Assembly (NCBI RefSeq): GCF_038002825.1
Contig: NZ_JBBODF010000001.1
Location: 2,480,001-2,544,000 of the forward strand
Reading direction: 5' to 3'
Source of the DNA: Paenibacillus sp. FSL H8-0048
GTDB taxonomy: Bacteria > Bacillota > Bacilli > Paenibacillales > Paenibacillaceae
Length of the DNA stretch: 64,000 nt
Shown: in pieces, positions 54,995 through 63,499 of the stretch
Layout: every line of letters begins with the position of its first letter
Numbering within the stretch: the stretch's first letter is position 1
Program-made: the position numbers and the translations under genes
Notes under the pieces: model-generated
The model's database searches: none
Told to the model about the DNA's origin: nothing
The model's input: the letters and a program-made list of their open reading frames with translations, nothing else

Positions 54995-55025
54995 CTTGAC
55001 CAATTTAGGCTATGCTAAGGTCAAG
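54995..55025. promoter_or_regulatory. Inverted repeat before the CuA-like lipoprotein gene
   Basis: CTTGACC at 54995 and GGTCAAG at 55019 are 7-bp arms with 17 bases between them, 27 bases before the ATG. TTGACC may double as a -35 box. The gap 54812-54990 upstream is AT-rich without a gene. Confidence 0.4.
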
Positions 55026-55051
55026 TGCCCAAGTAGATGAGGAGGATGGAT

Positions 55052-55438
55052 ATGATCAGGAAGTCGGCTATTCTGTGTTCTATTATATTTGCGCTTCTGC
55101 TAACGGCCTGCGGAGGTAACACGAGCAATTCTGACAGCGCTAACAATGCTGCTGCCGGGAGCAATCTGACGGCGGAGGAAGAACTCGTCATCACGGCGAC
55201 CAACTATAGCTTTGACCAGCCGGAATACCATTTGAAAAAGGGCGTCCCTGTCAAAATCATTTTCGAAAATGAGAGCGGCAATCACGGCATACTGATCCCG
55301 GAGATGAAGCTGCGCCTGGACGCCAAGAATTCCTCTGAGGTGGTCCTTCCCGAGGAAGCCGGAACCTACGAGATGACCTGTGCCATCATGTGTGGCTCCG
55401 GCCATAGTGGAATGACTGCCAAGATTATTGTGGAGTAA
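55052..55438 (+). CDS. CuA-type cupredoxin lipoprotein
   Basis: A 128-residue secreted lipoprotein: lipobox LLTAC (Cys20), Ser/Asn linker, then a cupredoxin domain of about 90 residues. It carries the CuA binuclear copper motif CAIMCGSGHSGM (Cys110, Cys114, His118, Met121), with a further His in GNHGIL. This is the motif of cytochrome c oxidase subunit II, but there is no membrane hairpin and no oxidase genes nearby. It may carry electrons or deliver copper at the membrane surface. The ATG at 55052 follows GAGGAGG by 6 bases; a longer frame to 55037 overlaps this site. Confidence 0.87.
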   Translation: MIRKSAILCSIIFALLLTACGGNTSNSDSANNAAAGSNLTAEEELVITATNYSFDQPEYHLKKGVPVKIIFENESGNHGILIPEMKLRLDAKNSSEVVLPEEAGTYEMTCAIMCGSGHSGMTAKIIVE

Positions 55439-55446
55439 GCGGCGTC

Positions 55447-55842
55447 CGGCGGAATCAGAGGGATTTATCCCTTTCATTTGATCCGTCCGCCCGCATTCGG
55501 CGGAATCAGAGGGATTTATCCCTTTCATTTGATCCGTCCGCCCGCATTCGGCGGAATCAGAGGGATTTATCCCTTTCATTTGATCCGTCCGCCCGCATTC
55601 GGCGGAATCAGAGGGATTTATCCCTTTCATTTGATCCGTCCGCCCGCATTCGGCGGAATCAGAGGGATTTATCCCTTTCATTTGATCCGTCCGCCCGCAT
55701 TCGGCGGAATCAGAGGGATTTATCCCTTTCATTTGATCCGTCCGTCCACTTTCGGCGGAATCAGAGGGATTTATCCCTTTCATTTGATCCGTCCGTCCAC
55801 TTTCGGCGGAATCAGAGGGATTTATCCCTTTCATTTCCTTCA
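55447..55842. repeat. Tandem repeat, 51 bp, eight copies
   Basis: Units starting CGGCGGAATC occur at 55447, 55498 and every 51 bases to 55804. Most copies are identical; the last two carry TCCACTTT for CCCGCATT. Each unit contains AGGGATTTATCCCT, an inverted repeat able to form a small hairpin. Because 51 is a multiple of 3, it reads as a repeated 17-residue peptide in several frames, but there is no ribosome site, and this is not a gene. The tract begins 8 bases after the cupredoxin stop. Confidence 0.92.
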
Positions 55843-55869
55843 TTTGCTCAGTTGGTCAACTTTCCAGTG

Positions 55870-56100
55870 ACTCAGGGGCAATTGTGCAGCACTAGTGCAG
55901 CTCATTGGCTCGTTTGGCCCTCATCCAAGGAATTCAGGTGCACTAGTACACCTCATTGGCTCGTTTGGCCCTCATCCGAGGAATTCAGGTGCACTTGTGC
56001 TCCTCGTTGGGCTTGTTTGGCCCTCATCTGAGGAATTCAGGTGCACTTGTGCTCCTCATTGACTCATTTGGCGCTCATCCGAGGAATTCAGGTGCACTGG
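55870..56100. repeat. Tandem repeat, 51-52 bp, four to five copies
   Basis: AATTCAGGTGCAC recurs at 55931, 55982, 56034 and 56085 (spacing 51, 52, 51). The unit reads CTCATTGGCTCGTTTGGCCC, TCATCCGAGG, AATTCAGGTGCAC and a variable short stretch. The sequence is unrelated to the preceding tract, but the unit length is the same. Confidence 0.85.
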
Positions 56101-56108
56101 TATATTAT

Positions 56109-56280
56109 ATTCGGTTTTCCGCATACATCTGGCCTACTCACCCTCGAACGTGAACATTGTGTTCGGTTTTTCGCATACATCCGGCCCACTCACCCTCGAA
56201 CGTGAACATTGTGTTCGGTTTTTCGCATACATCCGGCCCACTCACCTCCGCACTGGCACATTGTGTTCGGTTTTTCGCAG
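56109..56280. repeat. Tandem repeat, 51-52 bp, three to four copies
   Basis: TTCGGTTTT recurs at 56111, 56162, 56214 and 56266 (spacing 51, 52, 52). The unit is TTCGGTTTTTCGCATACATC, CGGCCCACTCACC, CTCGAACGTGAACATTGTG. It is a third unrelated sequence with the same period. Confidence 0.85.
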
Positions 56281-56308
56281 TCACATACTATAGTTTTCTA
56301 CTACAACA

Positions 56309-56345
56309 AATAAACCGGCAAGGACGATGTCCCGGCCGGTTTATT
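56309..56345. terminator. Terminator of the xylFGH operon
   Basis: AATAAACCGGC and GCCGGTTTATT form a perfect 11-bp stem around AAGGACGATGTCCCG, with TTT on the minus-strand side. It lies 14 bases past the permease stop. Confidence 0.85.
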
Positions 56346-56359
56346 CCTGTTAATTACTC

Positions 56360-57553
56360 TTACTTCACACCCTTGCTGCGGCCTGAAATGTCCAGCCAGA
56401 CGGCGATGACCAGGATTGAGCCTTTGACTACATACTGCCAGAACGATTCCAGTCCCATCAGCGACATGCCGTTATCGAGCGAGGTCATAACCAGCGCCCC
56501 GATGAGCGCGCCAATGACCGTTCCGGCTCCGCCCATCAGCGAGGTACCGCCGATCACACAGGCGGCAATGGCGTCCATCTCGGCCATATTGCCTGCGGTA
56601 ATGGTCGCCGAGGCCAGGCGGGAGGTCAGCACGATGGCGGCGATGGAGCCGAGCAGGCCGCTGAGGATGAAGACCAGCATCGTCTTTCGTTTGATGTTGA
56701 TGCCCGAGAGCCGCGCAGCCTCGATATTGCCACCTATGGCGTAGATATGGCGGCCGAAGGTCGTCTTGGTGGACAGGAAGTAGAAGATGGCCGCCAGCAC
56801 AATGACGAAGATGATCGGGAACGGAATTCCTTTGTAATTGTTCATCAAGGCTACGAAGACAACCACTAGTAGCGACAGCCCTGCTACCTTGAAGATGTCC
56901 ATGCCCAGCGGGGCCACGGCGAACCCGTATTTTTTGCGCGAGCGGCGCTTCGTGAATGCGCTCCAGAGCAGCAGGACCACCGCGAGTACGCCCAGAATAA
57001 TGCCGAAGCCTGAGGCAAAATAGGCATTGCCGAGCAGCGCCAGCACCGGATCGGACACCGGAATGGTCATCGATTCTGTCACGCCCATCAGCACCCCCCG
57101 GAACACCATCATCCCGCCCAGGGTGACGATGAAGGCGGGGATCATTTTATAGGCGACCAACCAGCCCTGAAGCAGACCCAGCACCGCACCGGCGGTCACG
57201 GTACCGAGAATGACCACAATTGCGGGCAGCTCCAGCCAATTGCTGAGAATCGCCGCCATCCCGCCGGTCAAGCCGACGATGGAGCCGACGGACAGATCGA
57301 TATGGCCCGCCACGATAACCAGCACCATGCCGATGGCCAGAATAGAAGTCACCGACATCTGCGTGAACAGATTGGACAGGTTCCGCGAGGTCAGGAAGGT
57401 CGGATTCAGCACACCGAACAACACCCAGATCAGAATTAATGCGCCAATCATCGTATAGGCACGCATATCCATTTTGCCGAACAGGGTACGCAAGCGCGAT
57501 CCTCCGGCGGCCGGAACCGCTTCAGGTTCCTTAAGCTCTTTTTGCAGCTGCAT
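56360..57553 (-). CDS. xylH: Xylose-type sugar ABC transporter permease
   Basis: A 397-residue membrane permease of the BPD_transp_2 type with about ten spans. It has the family marks AGHIDLSVGSIVGLTGG and IAACVIGGTSLMGGAGTVIGALIGALVM, and a long first cytoplasmic stretch. It forms the channel for the binding protein and ATPase encoded upstream and starts 2 bases after the ATPase stop. The length is that of XylH. The substrate is inferred from the binding protein. A perfect 11-bp terminator follows. Confidence 0.92.
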   Translation of the reverse strand: MQLQKELKEPEAVPAAGGSRLRTLFGKMDMRAYTMIGALILIWVLFGVLNPTFLTSRNLSNLFTQMSVTSILAIGMVLVIVAGHIDLSVGSIVGLTGGMAAILSNWLELPAIVVILGTVTAGAVLGLLQGWLVAYKMIPAFIVTLGGMMVFRGVLMGVTESMTIPVSDPVLALLGNAYFASGFGIILGVLAVVLLLWSAFTKRRSRKKYGFAVAPLGMDIFKVAGLSLLVVVFVALMNNYKGIPFPIIFVIVLAAIFYFLSTKTTFGRHIYAIGGNIEAARLSGINIKRKTMLVFILSGLLGSIAAIVLTSRLASATITAGNMAEMDAIAACVIGGTSLMGGAGTVIGALIGALVMTSLDNGMSLMGLESFWQYVVKGSILVIAVWLDISGRSKGVK

Positions 57554-57555
57554 CT

Positions 57556-59067
57556 CTATTTGCCTCCTGTGGCGGCCAGCATAATCTTCTCCTGCGTTGC
57601 TTCGCGCCAGTCATATTCCCGTACCAGTTGTCCTTCGCACATCACCAGAATCCGGTCACTCATCCCCAGTACCTCGGGAAGCTCGGAGGAGATCATAATA
57701 ATGGCTACTCCCTGTTCTACCAGCTTGTTCATCAGGTTATAAATTTCGTACTTTGCCCCGACATCGATGCCCCGGGTGGGTTCGTCCATAATCAGAATCT
57801 TGGGACCCGTCATCAGCCATTTGCCGATAACCACCTTTTGCTGATTGCCCCCGGAGAGAGTACCGACGAGTGTCTCCAGCGAAGCTGTCTTCGTCTTCAG
57901 ATCCTTCACGTATTGCTCGGACCATTTGATCTCCTCATTCTCATTGATCACTCCGAGCCTTGAGACCTTGCCGAGTGTGGCCAGCGTCGTATTGCGCTTG
58001 ACGTCCATCCCCATCACCAGCCCCTGGCGCTTGCGGTCTTCGGTGACCAGAGCAATCCCGGCCTTGATCGCTCCGGCAACCGAACGGATCTTGACCGCCT
58101 TGCCTTCGATCAGCACTGTGCCTTCCCTTCTTCCGCCATACGCGCCGAACAGGCTGCTGACCAGCTCTGTCCGTCCGGCCCCCATCAGCCCGGCAATGCC
58201 CAGAATCTCTCCTTGACGGAGCGTGAAGCCAATATCCCGGAGCACCTTCTGCTGACGCTTCTCCGGGTGCCAGACATTGTAGTCTGCGACCTCTAGCACC
58301 TTGTCCCCGGGTGAATGCGGGACGCGCGGATAGCGCTCCGTCAGCTCACGGCCGACCATCAGCGACACCACCTGATCGTCGTTCGTCTCCTGGCGGTTCA
58401 GGGTTGCCACCGTCTTCCCGTCCCGCAGCACAGTGATGGAATCGGCCAGCGCGAACACCTCGGGCATTTTGTGGGAGATATAGACACAGGTCACTCCTTC
58501 GCGCCGCAGCTGATTCAGGATGCCCATCAGGATGGACACCTCGCTCTCCGTCAGCGCCGCTGTCGGTTCATCCAGAATGAGAATCCGGGTATGCTTGGAG
58601 AGCGCCTTGGCGATCTCCACGAGCTGCTGCTGGCCGATGCCCAGATTGCCGATCTTCGTATCCGGCGACAGGTTCAGCCCGACCTTCTTCAGCCACTGCG
58701 AAGCCTGATGATACAGCTCATTCCACTGAATCGCCCCGCGCTTCACCGGCTCTGCCCCAAGGAAAATATTCTCGCCGACCGTCATCTCCTTCACGAGCGC
58801 CAGCTCCTGATGAATAATCGCAATCCCGGCCTGCTCGGCATCAGTAATTTGGTGGAATGCCTTCTTCTCCCCGCCGATACGGATCTCGCCTTCATAGGTC
58901 CCCGCAGGATACAGTCCGCTCAGCACCTTCATCAGCGTGGATTTGCCTGCGCCGTTCTCCCCGCATAAAGCGTGAATCTCCCCTTGCTTCACCTTGAAGT
59001 TCACATGGTCCAGCGCCTTCACGCCGGGGAAGCTCTTGCTGATCTCTACCATTTCAAGTACATCCAT
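57556..59067 (-). CDS. xylG: Xylose-type sugar ABC transporter ATPase
   Basis: A 503-residue tandem ATPase of the sugar importer class. First domain: Walker A GENGAGKSTL and Walker B ILILDEPTAAL. Second domain: a degenerate P-loop GLMGAGRTEL and the signature LSGGNQQKVVIGKWL, followed by ILIMDEPTRGIDVG. Degeneration of the second P-loop is normal for this class. It lies between the binding protein and permease genes; the upstream gap of 87 bases holds a 14-bp perfect hairpin. The start ATG has GAAGGAGG 10 bases before it. Confidence 0.93.
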   Translation of the reverse strand: MDVLEMVEISKSFPGVKALDHVNFKVKQGEIHALCGENGAGKSTLMKVLSGLYPAGTYEGEIRIGGEKKAFHQITDAEQAGIAIIHQELALVKEMTVGENIFLGAEPVKRGAIQWNELYHQASQWLKKVGLNLSPDTKIGNLGIGQQQLVEIAKALSKHTRILILDEPTAALTESEVSILMGILNQLRREGVTCVYISHKMPEVFALADSITVLRDGKTVATLNRQETNDDQVVSLMVGRELTERYPRVPHSPGDKVLEVADYNVWHPEKRQQKVLRDIGFTLRQGEILGIAGLMGAGRTELVSSLFGAYGGRREGTVLIEGKAVKIRSVAGAIKAGIALVTEDRKRQGLVMGMDVKRNTTLATLGKVSRLGVINENEEIKWSEQYVKDLKTKTASLETLVGTLSGGNQQKVVIGKWLMTGPKILIMDEPTRGIDVGAKYEIYNLMNKLVEQGVAIIMISSELPEVLGMSDRILVMCEGQLVREYDWREATQEKIMLAATGGK

Positions 59068-59098
59068 GCCTGCCGTTCCTCCTTCCCGCCCTCAAGCA

Positions 59099-59140
59099 GC
59101 AAGCAGATGCGGGTTCGCCACTGGCGCCGCATCTGCTTGC
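59099..59140 (-). promoter_or_regulatory. Intercistronic hairpin between xylF and xylG
   Basis: GCAAGCAGATGCGG and CCGCATCTGCTTGC form a perfect 14-bp stem with a 14-base loop. No T-run follows it, so full termination is unlikely. Such hairpins after binding-protein genes protect the upstream mRNA and keep the binding protein in excess. Confidence 0.7.
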
Positions 59141-59154
59141 CGTACAGGCTGCCC

Positions 59155-60243
59155 TTATTGTTTCGGCCACTGGTCCTTAGGAACGTTCTTGTACACATCC
59201 TCCAGCTTGTGGAATCCGTCCTTGATCAGCACATCCAGGTTATCCTTATTGACGGCAATCGGATCAAGCAGCACGGATGGAACATCAATTTTACCGTTGT
59301 TAACAGTCTTATCTGTCGAAATAGCCTCGCCCTTGGCAGCCGCCACCGCCATTTCCGCCGCCTTCGTGGCAATCGCGTTGATCGGCTTGTAGACCGTCAT
59401 CAGCTGCGTGCCTTCGGCGATGCGCTGTACAGCGGCGAGGTCCGCATCCTGGCCGGATACCGGAATTTTGCCCGCCATGCCCTGCGCCGTAAGCGCCTGG
59501 ATCGAGCCGCCCGCTGTCCCGTCGTTCGCCGCTACCACGCCCTGTACATCGTTATTGTTCGCGGTCAGCGCATTCTCCATGTTCTTCAGAGCTTCCTCGG
59601 GCTTCCAGTCCTTGGAGAACTGGTCGTAGACGATTTTGATATCACCCTTTTCTGCCAGCGGCTTCAGAATATTCATCGCGCCTTCCTTGAACATGTGGGC
59701 ATTGTTATCGGTATCCGCGCCGCCGATGTAGACGATATTGCCCTTGGGAGCCTTGTCGATGACCGCCTGAGCCTGGAATTCACCGACACGCACATTATCG
59801 AAGGAGATGTAATAATCCACCTCGGAATTGTTAATCAGCCGGTCATAGGCAATGACCTTGATGCCTTCCTTATGGGCCTTATCCACGATGGGAGCCGTAG
59901 CCTCCGCATTATGGGCAATGACCACGAGCACATCCACACCCTGGGAGATCAGCTGCTCCGCCTGACTTAGCTGGGTAGCATCATCCCCGTTCGCGGCCAG
60001 TACCTTCACTTCACCGCCAAGCTCCTGTACCTTTGCTGTGAAAATATCCCGGTCCTTCTGCCAGCGCTCCTCCTTCAAGGTATCCATGGACATGCCGATG
60101 ACAATTTTGTCCCCGTCCTTGGCCGCTCCTGCAGACTCCTTCTTCTCATTGTCACCGCTTGAGACCACACCGCAGCCCGCCATCGATGCAGCCAGCACCA
60201 TTGCCGCCAGCCCGAGGGAAATGGCTCTTCCGTATTTTCTCAC
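59155..60243 (-). CDS. xylF: D-xylose-binding lipoprotein
   Basis: A 362-residue lipoprotein (lipobox SMAGC) with a periplasmic-binding-protein fold of the XylF type. Marks include IGMSMDTLKEERWQKD, GVDVLVVIAHNAEA, the hinge region DNNAHMFKEGAM, VVAANDGTAGGSIQAL and GKIPVSGQDADLAAVQRI with GTQLMTVYKP after it, all matching D-xylose-binding proteins. The start is GTG at 60243 with GGGGCG upstream. The gap before it holds a cre-like site and the promoter, so xylFGH can be switched apart from the regulator genes upstream. Confidence 0.9.
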   Translation of the reverse strand: MRKYGRAISLGLAAMVLAASMAGCGVVSSGDNEKKESAGAAKDGDKIVIGMSMDTLKEERWQKDRDIFTAKVQELGGEVKVLAANGDDATQLSQAEQLISQGVDVLVVIAHNAEATAPIVDKAHKEGIKVIAYDRLINNSEVDYYISFDNVRVGEFQAQAVIDKAPKGNIVYIGGADTDNNAHMFKEGAMNILKPLAEKGDIKIVYDQFSKDWKPEEALKNMENALTANNNDVQGVVAANDGTAGGSIQALTAQGMAGKIPVSGQDADLAAVQRIAEGTQLMTVYKPINAIATKAAEMAVAAAKGEAISTDKTVNNGKIDVPSVLLDPIAVNKDNLDVLIKDGFHKLEDVYKNVPKDQWPKQ

Positions 60244-60276
60244 GATTGCTACGCCCCTTTTCGTCAGCCCTATATT

Positions 60277-60290
60277 TGATTACGCTTACA
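60277..60290 (-). promoter_or_regulatory. cre-like catabolite control site
   Basis: The minus strand reads TGTAAGCGTAATCA, fitting the CcpA consensus TGWAANCGNTNWCA with one mismatch. It lies 34 bases before the xylF start, a common place for CcpA repression of sugar operons. Confidence 0.6.
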
Positions 60291-60430
60291 AAAAAAGTGT
60301 AGCATGGAAAAATAGCCCCGGGAGCAGCGATTCCCTGCACTTATTTGCCTTCCACCCGCATTCTTGGTCTTGCCTGCTGTAATGTAATTCTCCGCCCCGG
60401 CTTTCATAGGATAATCGGGGGCAACAGCAC

Positions 60431-60460
60431 AAAAAAGTCCTTGCTCACTCAGCAAGGACC
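60431..60460 (-). terminator. Terminator of the regulator transcript
   Basis: GTCCTTGC-TGAGTGA-GCAAGGAC then TTTTTT on the minus strand, directly after the stop of the YesN-like gene. It separates the sensory genes from xylFGH. Confidence 0.9.
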
Positions 60461-60466
60461 GGATTT

Positions 60467-62029
60467 CTACTGCTGCTGGCGGAATTCGCTTGGCGTCATC
60501 CCCGCAGCCTTTTTGAAGACCCTGCTGAAATAATTCGGGTCTTTATAGCCTACTTCATAGCAGATTTCCTTCAAGTTCAGCTGATCCTCAGCGATCAGTC
60601 GTTTCGCTTCATTGATCCGCAGCCGAGTGATGTAGTCGATGAAGGTCTCCCCCTCATGCTGCCGGAACAATTTGCTGAAGTAATGCGGGCTCAGGTTCAC
60701 GTATTCAGCCGTCTGCTCCATGGAGATATCCTCTTTATACTTCTGGCTGATATAGAGAAGCGCCCGCTGATGCACATGGGACCGGTGATGCTCCTGCTCC
60801 TCTTCGAGGCCATCGATCAGCCGCTCCAGCCAGGACTCCGCGCTTAACCGCAGAGCGCGCGGATCTTCCGCTGCGTTCAGCGAAGCCAGCAGCTCCGCGC
60901 CGGCCGTGGAGTGCACGCCTCTGGCCAGGAACAGCAGCAGGCCGGTTACCTCCCCCCGCACAGCGGACAGCGGCTGCTCCCCTCCCTGCTCGAAGGAGTC
61001 ATACAGCAGGCTGAAGCGCTGGGCAGCCTCCTGCTTGCTGCGCTGGAGCAAGGCGGTAAGCAGCTTCTTCTCTTCATCCAGTGAGACCGCCGTCTGCCCT
61101 GAGCTCTGAATCATATCATCGTAATGATGCACACCGGATGAATGCAGGTGATCCGCACATACCCGGACGGCTTCGCGGTAAGAGCGGCTAAGCCCGTCCC
61201 AGCCTTCGCGGATCGAGCCGATACCGATGCCAAGCGGCAGGCCGAAGCGCTCCCCGGCATAGGTGCGGAGCCGCTCCCCCCAGTCCAGCGAGCTGACCCG
61301 CTGGGAATATCCGGTCCTCCCCGGCGGCAAGGGAATGAACAGCGCCAGCTGATGCCCGGCCAGCGGTCCGGCGAGGCAGCCTAGTCCTGTTTTGGCAAAG
61401 TGCTTGAGCGCCTCATAGATCTCCCTCTTGGACTGCCGGAACGACTCCCAGCCGGTCTCCCCGTGCCGGGGGAAGGACAGGACCATCGCGTAGCCCTTGC
61501 TGAAGTGCAGCTCCAGCAGCCCGGCCAGCTGCTCCGGCTCCAGATCCTGCACATGCTCCAGCATCAGTATCAGGGTCAGCTCATTCTCGGCCAGCGGCAG
61601 CAGGTGGGCCAGCTTCTCCTGCAGCTCCAGCTGTTCATTCCTGCGCCTCCGCTCCTCCTCAATGACCGCCATCAGCTTCCTCAGCACCTCCGCCACCTCT
61701 TCCCGCCGGGCCGGCTTCAGCAGATAGTCGCGCACGCCCAGCAGCAGCCCCTCCTTGGCATACGCGAAGTAGTCATGGGCCGTAATCATCACAATCTGCG
61801 CCGCCGGAAGCTTCTCCCGGATCTGCCGCACCGCCTCCAGCCCCTGGATACCAGGCATCTTAATATCCATAAAAATCATATCCGGCCGGTGCTCCTCCGC
61901 CAGCTGAATCGCCTTCCGTCCGTTCCCGGCATGCAGGAATTCTAACGTGTCCGGGATCAGATGCCGGATCATCAGCTCCAGCCCCTCCCGCTCCAGCGCT
62001 TCATCATCTGCGATCAGCAGCTTGTACAT
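60467..62029 (-). CDS. YesN-type response regulator with AraC domain
   Basis: A 520-residue transcription regulator: receiver domain at about 1-120 (LLIADDEALEREGLELMIRH, phospho-Asp in MIFMDIKMPGIQG, Lys in YLLKPARREEV), a middle region of unknown fold, and a C-terminal AraC-type double helix-turn-helix (ISMEQTAEYVNLSPHYFSKL and LKEICYEVGYKDPNYFSRVF). I set the start at ATG 62029 because AAGGGGG lies 11 bases before it; the frame to 62050 runs over this site. It lies 36 bases after the kinase gene and should activate xylFGH when the sugar is sensed. Confidence 0.93.
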   Translation of the reverse strand: MYKLLIADDEALEREGLELMIRHLIPDTLEFLHAGNGRKAIQLAEEHRPDMIFMDIKMPGIQGLEAVRQIREKLPAAQIVMITAHDYFAYAKEGLLLGVRDYLLKPARREEVAEVLRKLMAVIEEERRRRNEQLELQEKLAHLLPLAENELTLILMLEHVQDLEPEQLAGLLELHFSKGYAMVLSFPRHGETGWESFRQSKREIYEALKHFAKTGLGCLAGPLAGHQLALFIPLPPGRTGYSQRVSSLDWGERLRTYAGERFGLPLGIGIGSIREGWDGLSRSYREAVRVCADHLHSSGVHHYDDMIQSSGQTAVSLDEEKKLLTALLQRSKQEAAQRFSLLYDSFEQGGEQPLSAVRGEVTGLLLFLARGVHSTAGAELLASLNAAEDPRALRLSAESWLERLIDGLEEEQEHHRSHVHQRALLYISQKYKEDISMEQTAEYVNLSPHYFSKLFRQHEGETFIDYITRLRINEAKRLIAEDQLNLKEICYEVGYKDPNYFSRVFKKAAGMTPSEFRQQQ

Positions 62030-62065
62030 CGTTATCTTTTCCCCCTTCACTTCAGGTGAATGCCT

Positions 62066-63499
62066 CTAGGCCGAGGTCCGGAAGGGCAGCCGGAACAGCA
62101 CAGCCGTTCCCTGCCCTTCACTGCTGTTGATCTCGATGAGCTGCTGGCCGTCGAAGAATAAATGCAGTCTTTTAAAAACATTATGTGTCCCAAGCCCGGT
62201 AGACTGGCCCTTGCCGCTGGAATGCGGCGCCTCCTGCTGAGTCGAGCCCATCAGCCGGGCTACCGTCTCGCGGCTCATGCCCGCTCCGTTATCGCTGATC
62301 ACAATCTCCACCTGCCCGCTGCGGTAGCGGATCGATAGCGTAAGTATAGCCCCCTCCTCCATCTGCTCCAGACCGTGAACGAAGGCATTCTCGAAGATCG
62401 GTTGCAGCGTCAGACACGGCACCATCCCGTCCATCGCCGCCTCATCAATCTCCATCTCAAAAGCAATCCGGTCCCGGAAGCGGGCCCGCTGAATGTTGAT
62501 ATACTCGTTCACATGCTCGACCTCCTCGCGCAGCGGAACGGCCTGGTCCAGCTTTTGCAGATTATAGCGGAGCAGACGCGAGACAGACACGGTCAGATCG
62601 CTGGTTCTCGCCGCCCCTTCCAGATACGCAAGCTTGGCGATAGAATTCAGTGTATTGAACAGGAAATGCGGATTGATCTGACTCTGCAGCATTTTCAGCT
62701 CCAGCTCCTTGACCAGCCGGTCCTTCTCTGCACTCTTGATGCTCTCCTTCATCAGCTCCTGGATATTATCGATCATCCCGTTAAAAGCACGGCACAGGAT
62801 GCTGATCTCATCGTTGTTCACGCTCTCCGGCGCCTTGGTATCCATCCGTCCCTTCGAGATTTGCTTGGCCGTTGCCACCAGGCGGCGGATCGGTCCGGTA
62901 ATGCTGCTGGACAGCCAGACCGCCATACAGATGCTAAGCAGCGCCGCAGCAATCACCAGCAGGCTGCCCATCCGGTTCAGCTTCGCTGTCGTGGACATAA
63001 TCTCCGCGTAGATCGGCTTATATTGGTCCAGCTCCAGATCGACCAGCTCCTGGGCCTCCTCGCGGATGAACCGCTGGGTCTGCTCCGCCTCGATATAGGC
63101 CCCTGCCAGCGAATTGGCATCCTGGCCGTCAATCTCCGTGATCATCTGGCCCGCCTGCTCCACAAACGTATCAATAAGGTGGCTGTAATTCATCAGCGGA
63201 AGGCCGCTGCCCCCGATGGTTGCCATTCCGTCGAGCCTGCTGCGCAGCTCCAGTACTGCACTGAGATGCTTCTCCACCTCCGGGAAGCTCTCTGTATCCA
63301 CCTGCATAATGAAGCGGTTCAAGGAGCGCATATTCTCGCCGACCTCATAGGATACCTCCTTATACAGCATGATCCGGTTCATCATCAGGTGGTAGCTCTC
63401 CTGCACATTCTTCCCGCTCTGAAACAATACGAAGGAGACCGAGCTCATCAGCAGCACCAGCAGCGGAATGCAGATCAGCAGCTTCAGGCGGATACTCAT
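62066..63499 (-). CDS. YesM/LytS-type sensor histidine kinase
   Basis: A 477-residue membrane kinase. TM1 at about 5-26, an extracellular helical sensor (about 27-180), TM2 at about 182-203, HAMP (ITGPIRRLVATAKQIS), then a His_kinase domain with the phospho-His in QSQINPHFLFNTLNSIAKLA and an ATPase domain (DNGAGMS, GLGTHNVFKRL). Its ATG overlaps the stop of the sensory binding-protein gene by 4 bases, so the two are coupled. With the binding protein upstream and the YesN-like gene downstream, this matches the XylFII-LytS-YesN arrangement of clostridial xylose sensing, in which the binding protein touches the kinase's outer domain. Confidence 0.92.
   Translation of the reverse strand: MSIRLKLLICIPLLVLLMSSVSFVLFQSGKNVQESYHLMMNRIMLYKEVSYEVGENMRSLNRFIMQVDTESFPEVEKHLSAVLELRSRLDGMATIGGSGLPLMNYSHLIDTFVEQAGQMITEIDGQDANSLAGAYIEAEQTQRFIREEAQELVDLELDQYKPIYAEIMSTTAKLNRMGSLLVIAAALLSICMAVWLSSSITGPIRRLVATAKQISKGRMDTKAPESVNNDEISILCRAFNGMIDNIQELMKESIKSAEKDRLVKELELKMLQSQINPHFLFNTLNSIAKLAYLEGAARTSDLTVSVSRLLRYNLQKLDQAVPLREEVEHVNEYINIQRARFRDRIAFEMEIDEAAMDGMVPCLTLQPIFENAFVHGLEQMEEGAILTLSIRYRSGQVEIVISDNGAGMSRETVARLMGSTQQEAPHSSGKGQSTGLGTHNVFKRLHLFFDGQQLIEINSSEGQGTAVLFRLPFRTSA

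Noticed and set aside
55100..55870. Open frames on both strands through the 51-bp repeats, coding 17-residue peptide repeats
   Set aside because: The unit length is a multiple of three, so frames stay open by arithmetic. There is no ribosome site, and one frame runs antisense through the cupredoxin gene.
55447..56280. CRISPR array
   Set aside because: The repeats are head-to-tail without unique spacers of constant length, and no cas gene is near.
58315..59970. Plus-strand frames of 217 and 332 codons opposite xylG and xylF
   Set aside because: Shadows of confidently identified ABC transporter genes.
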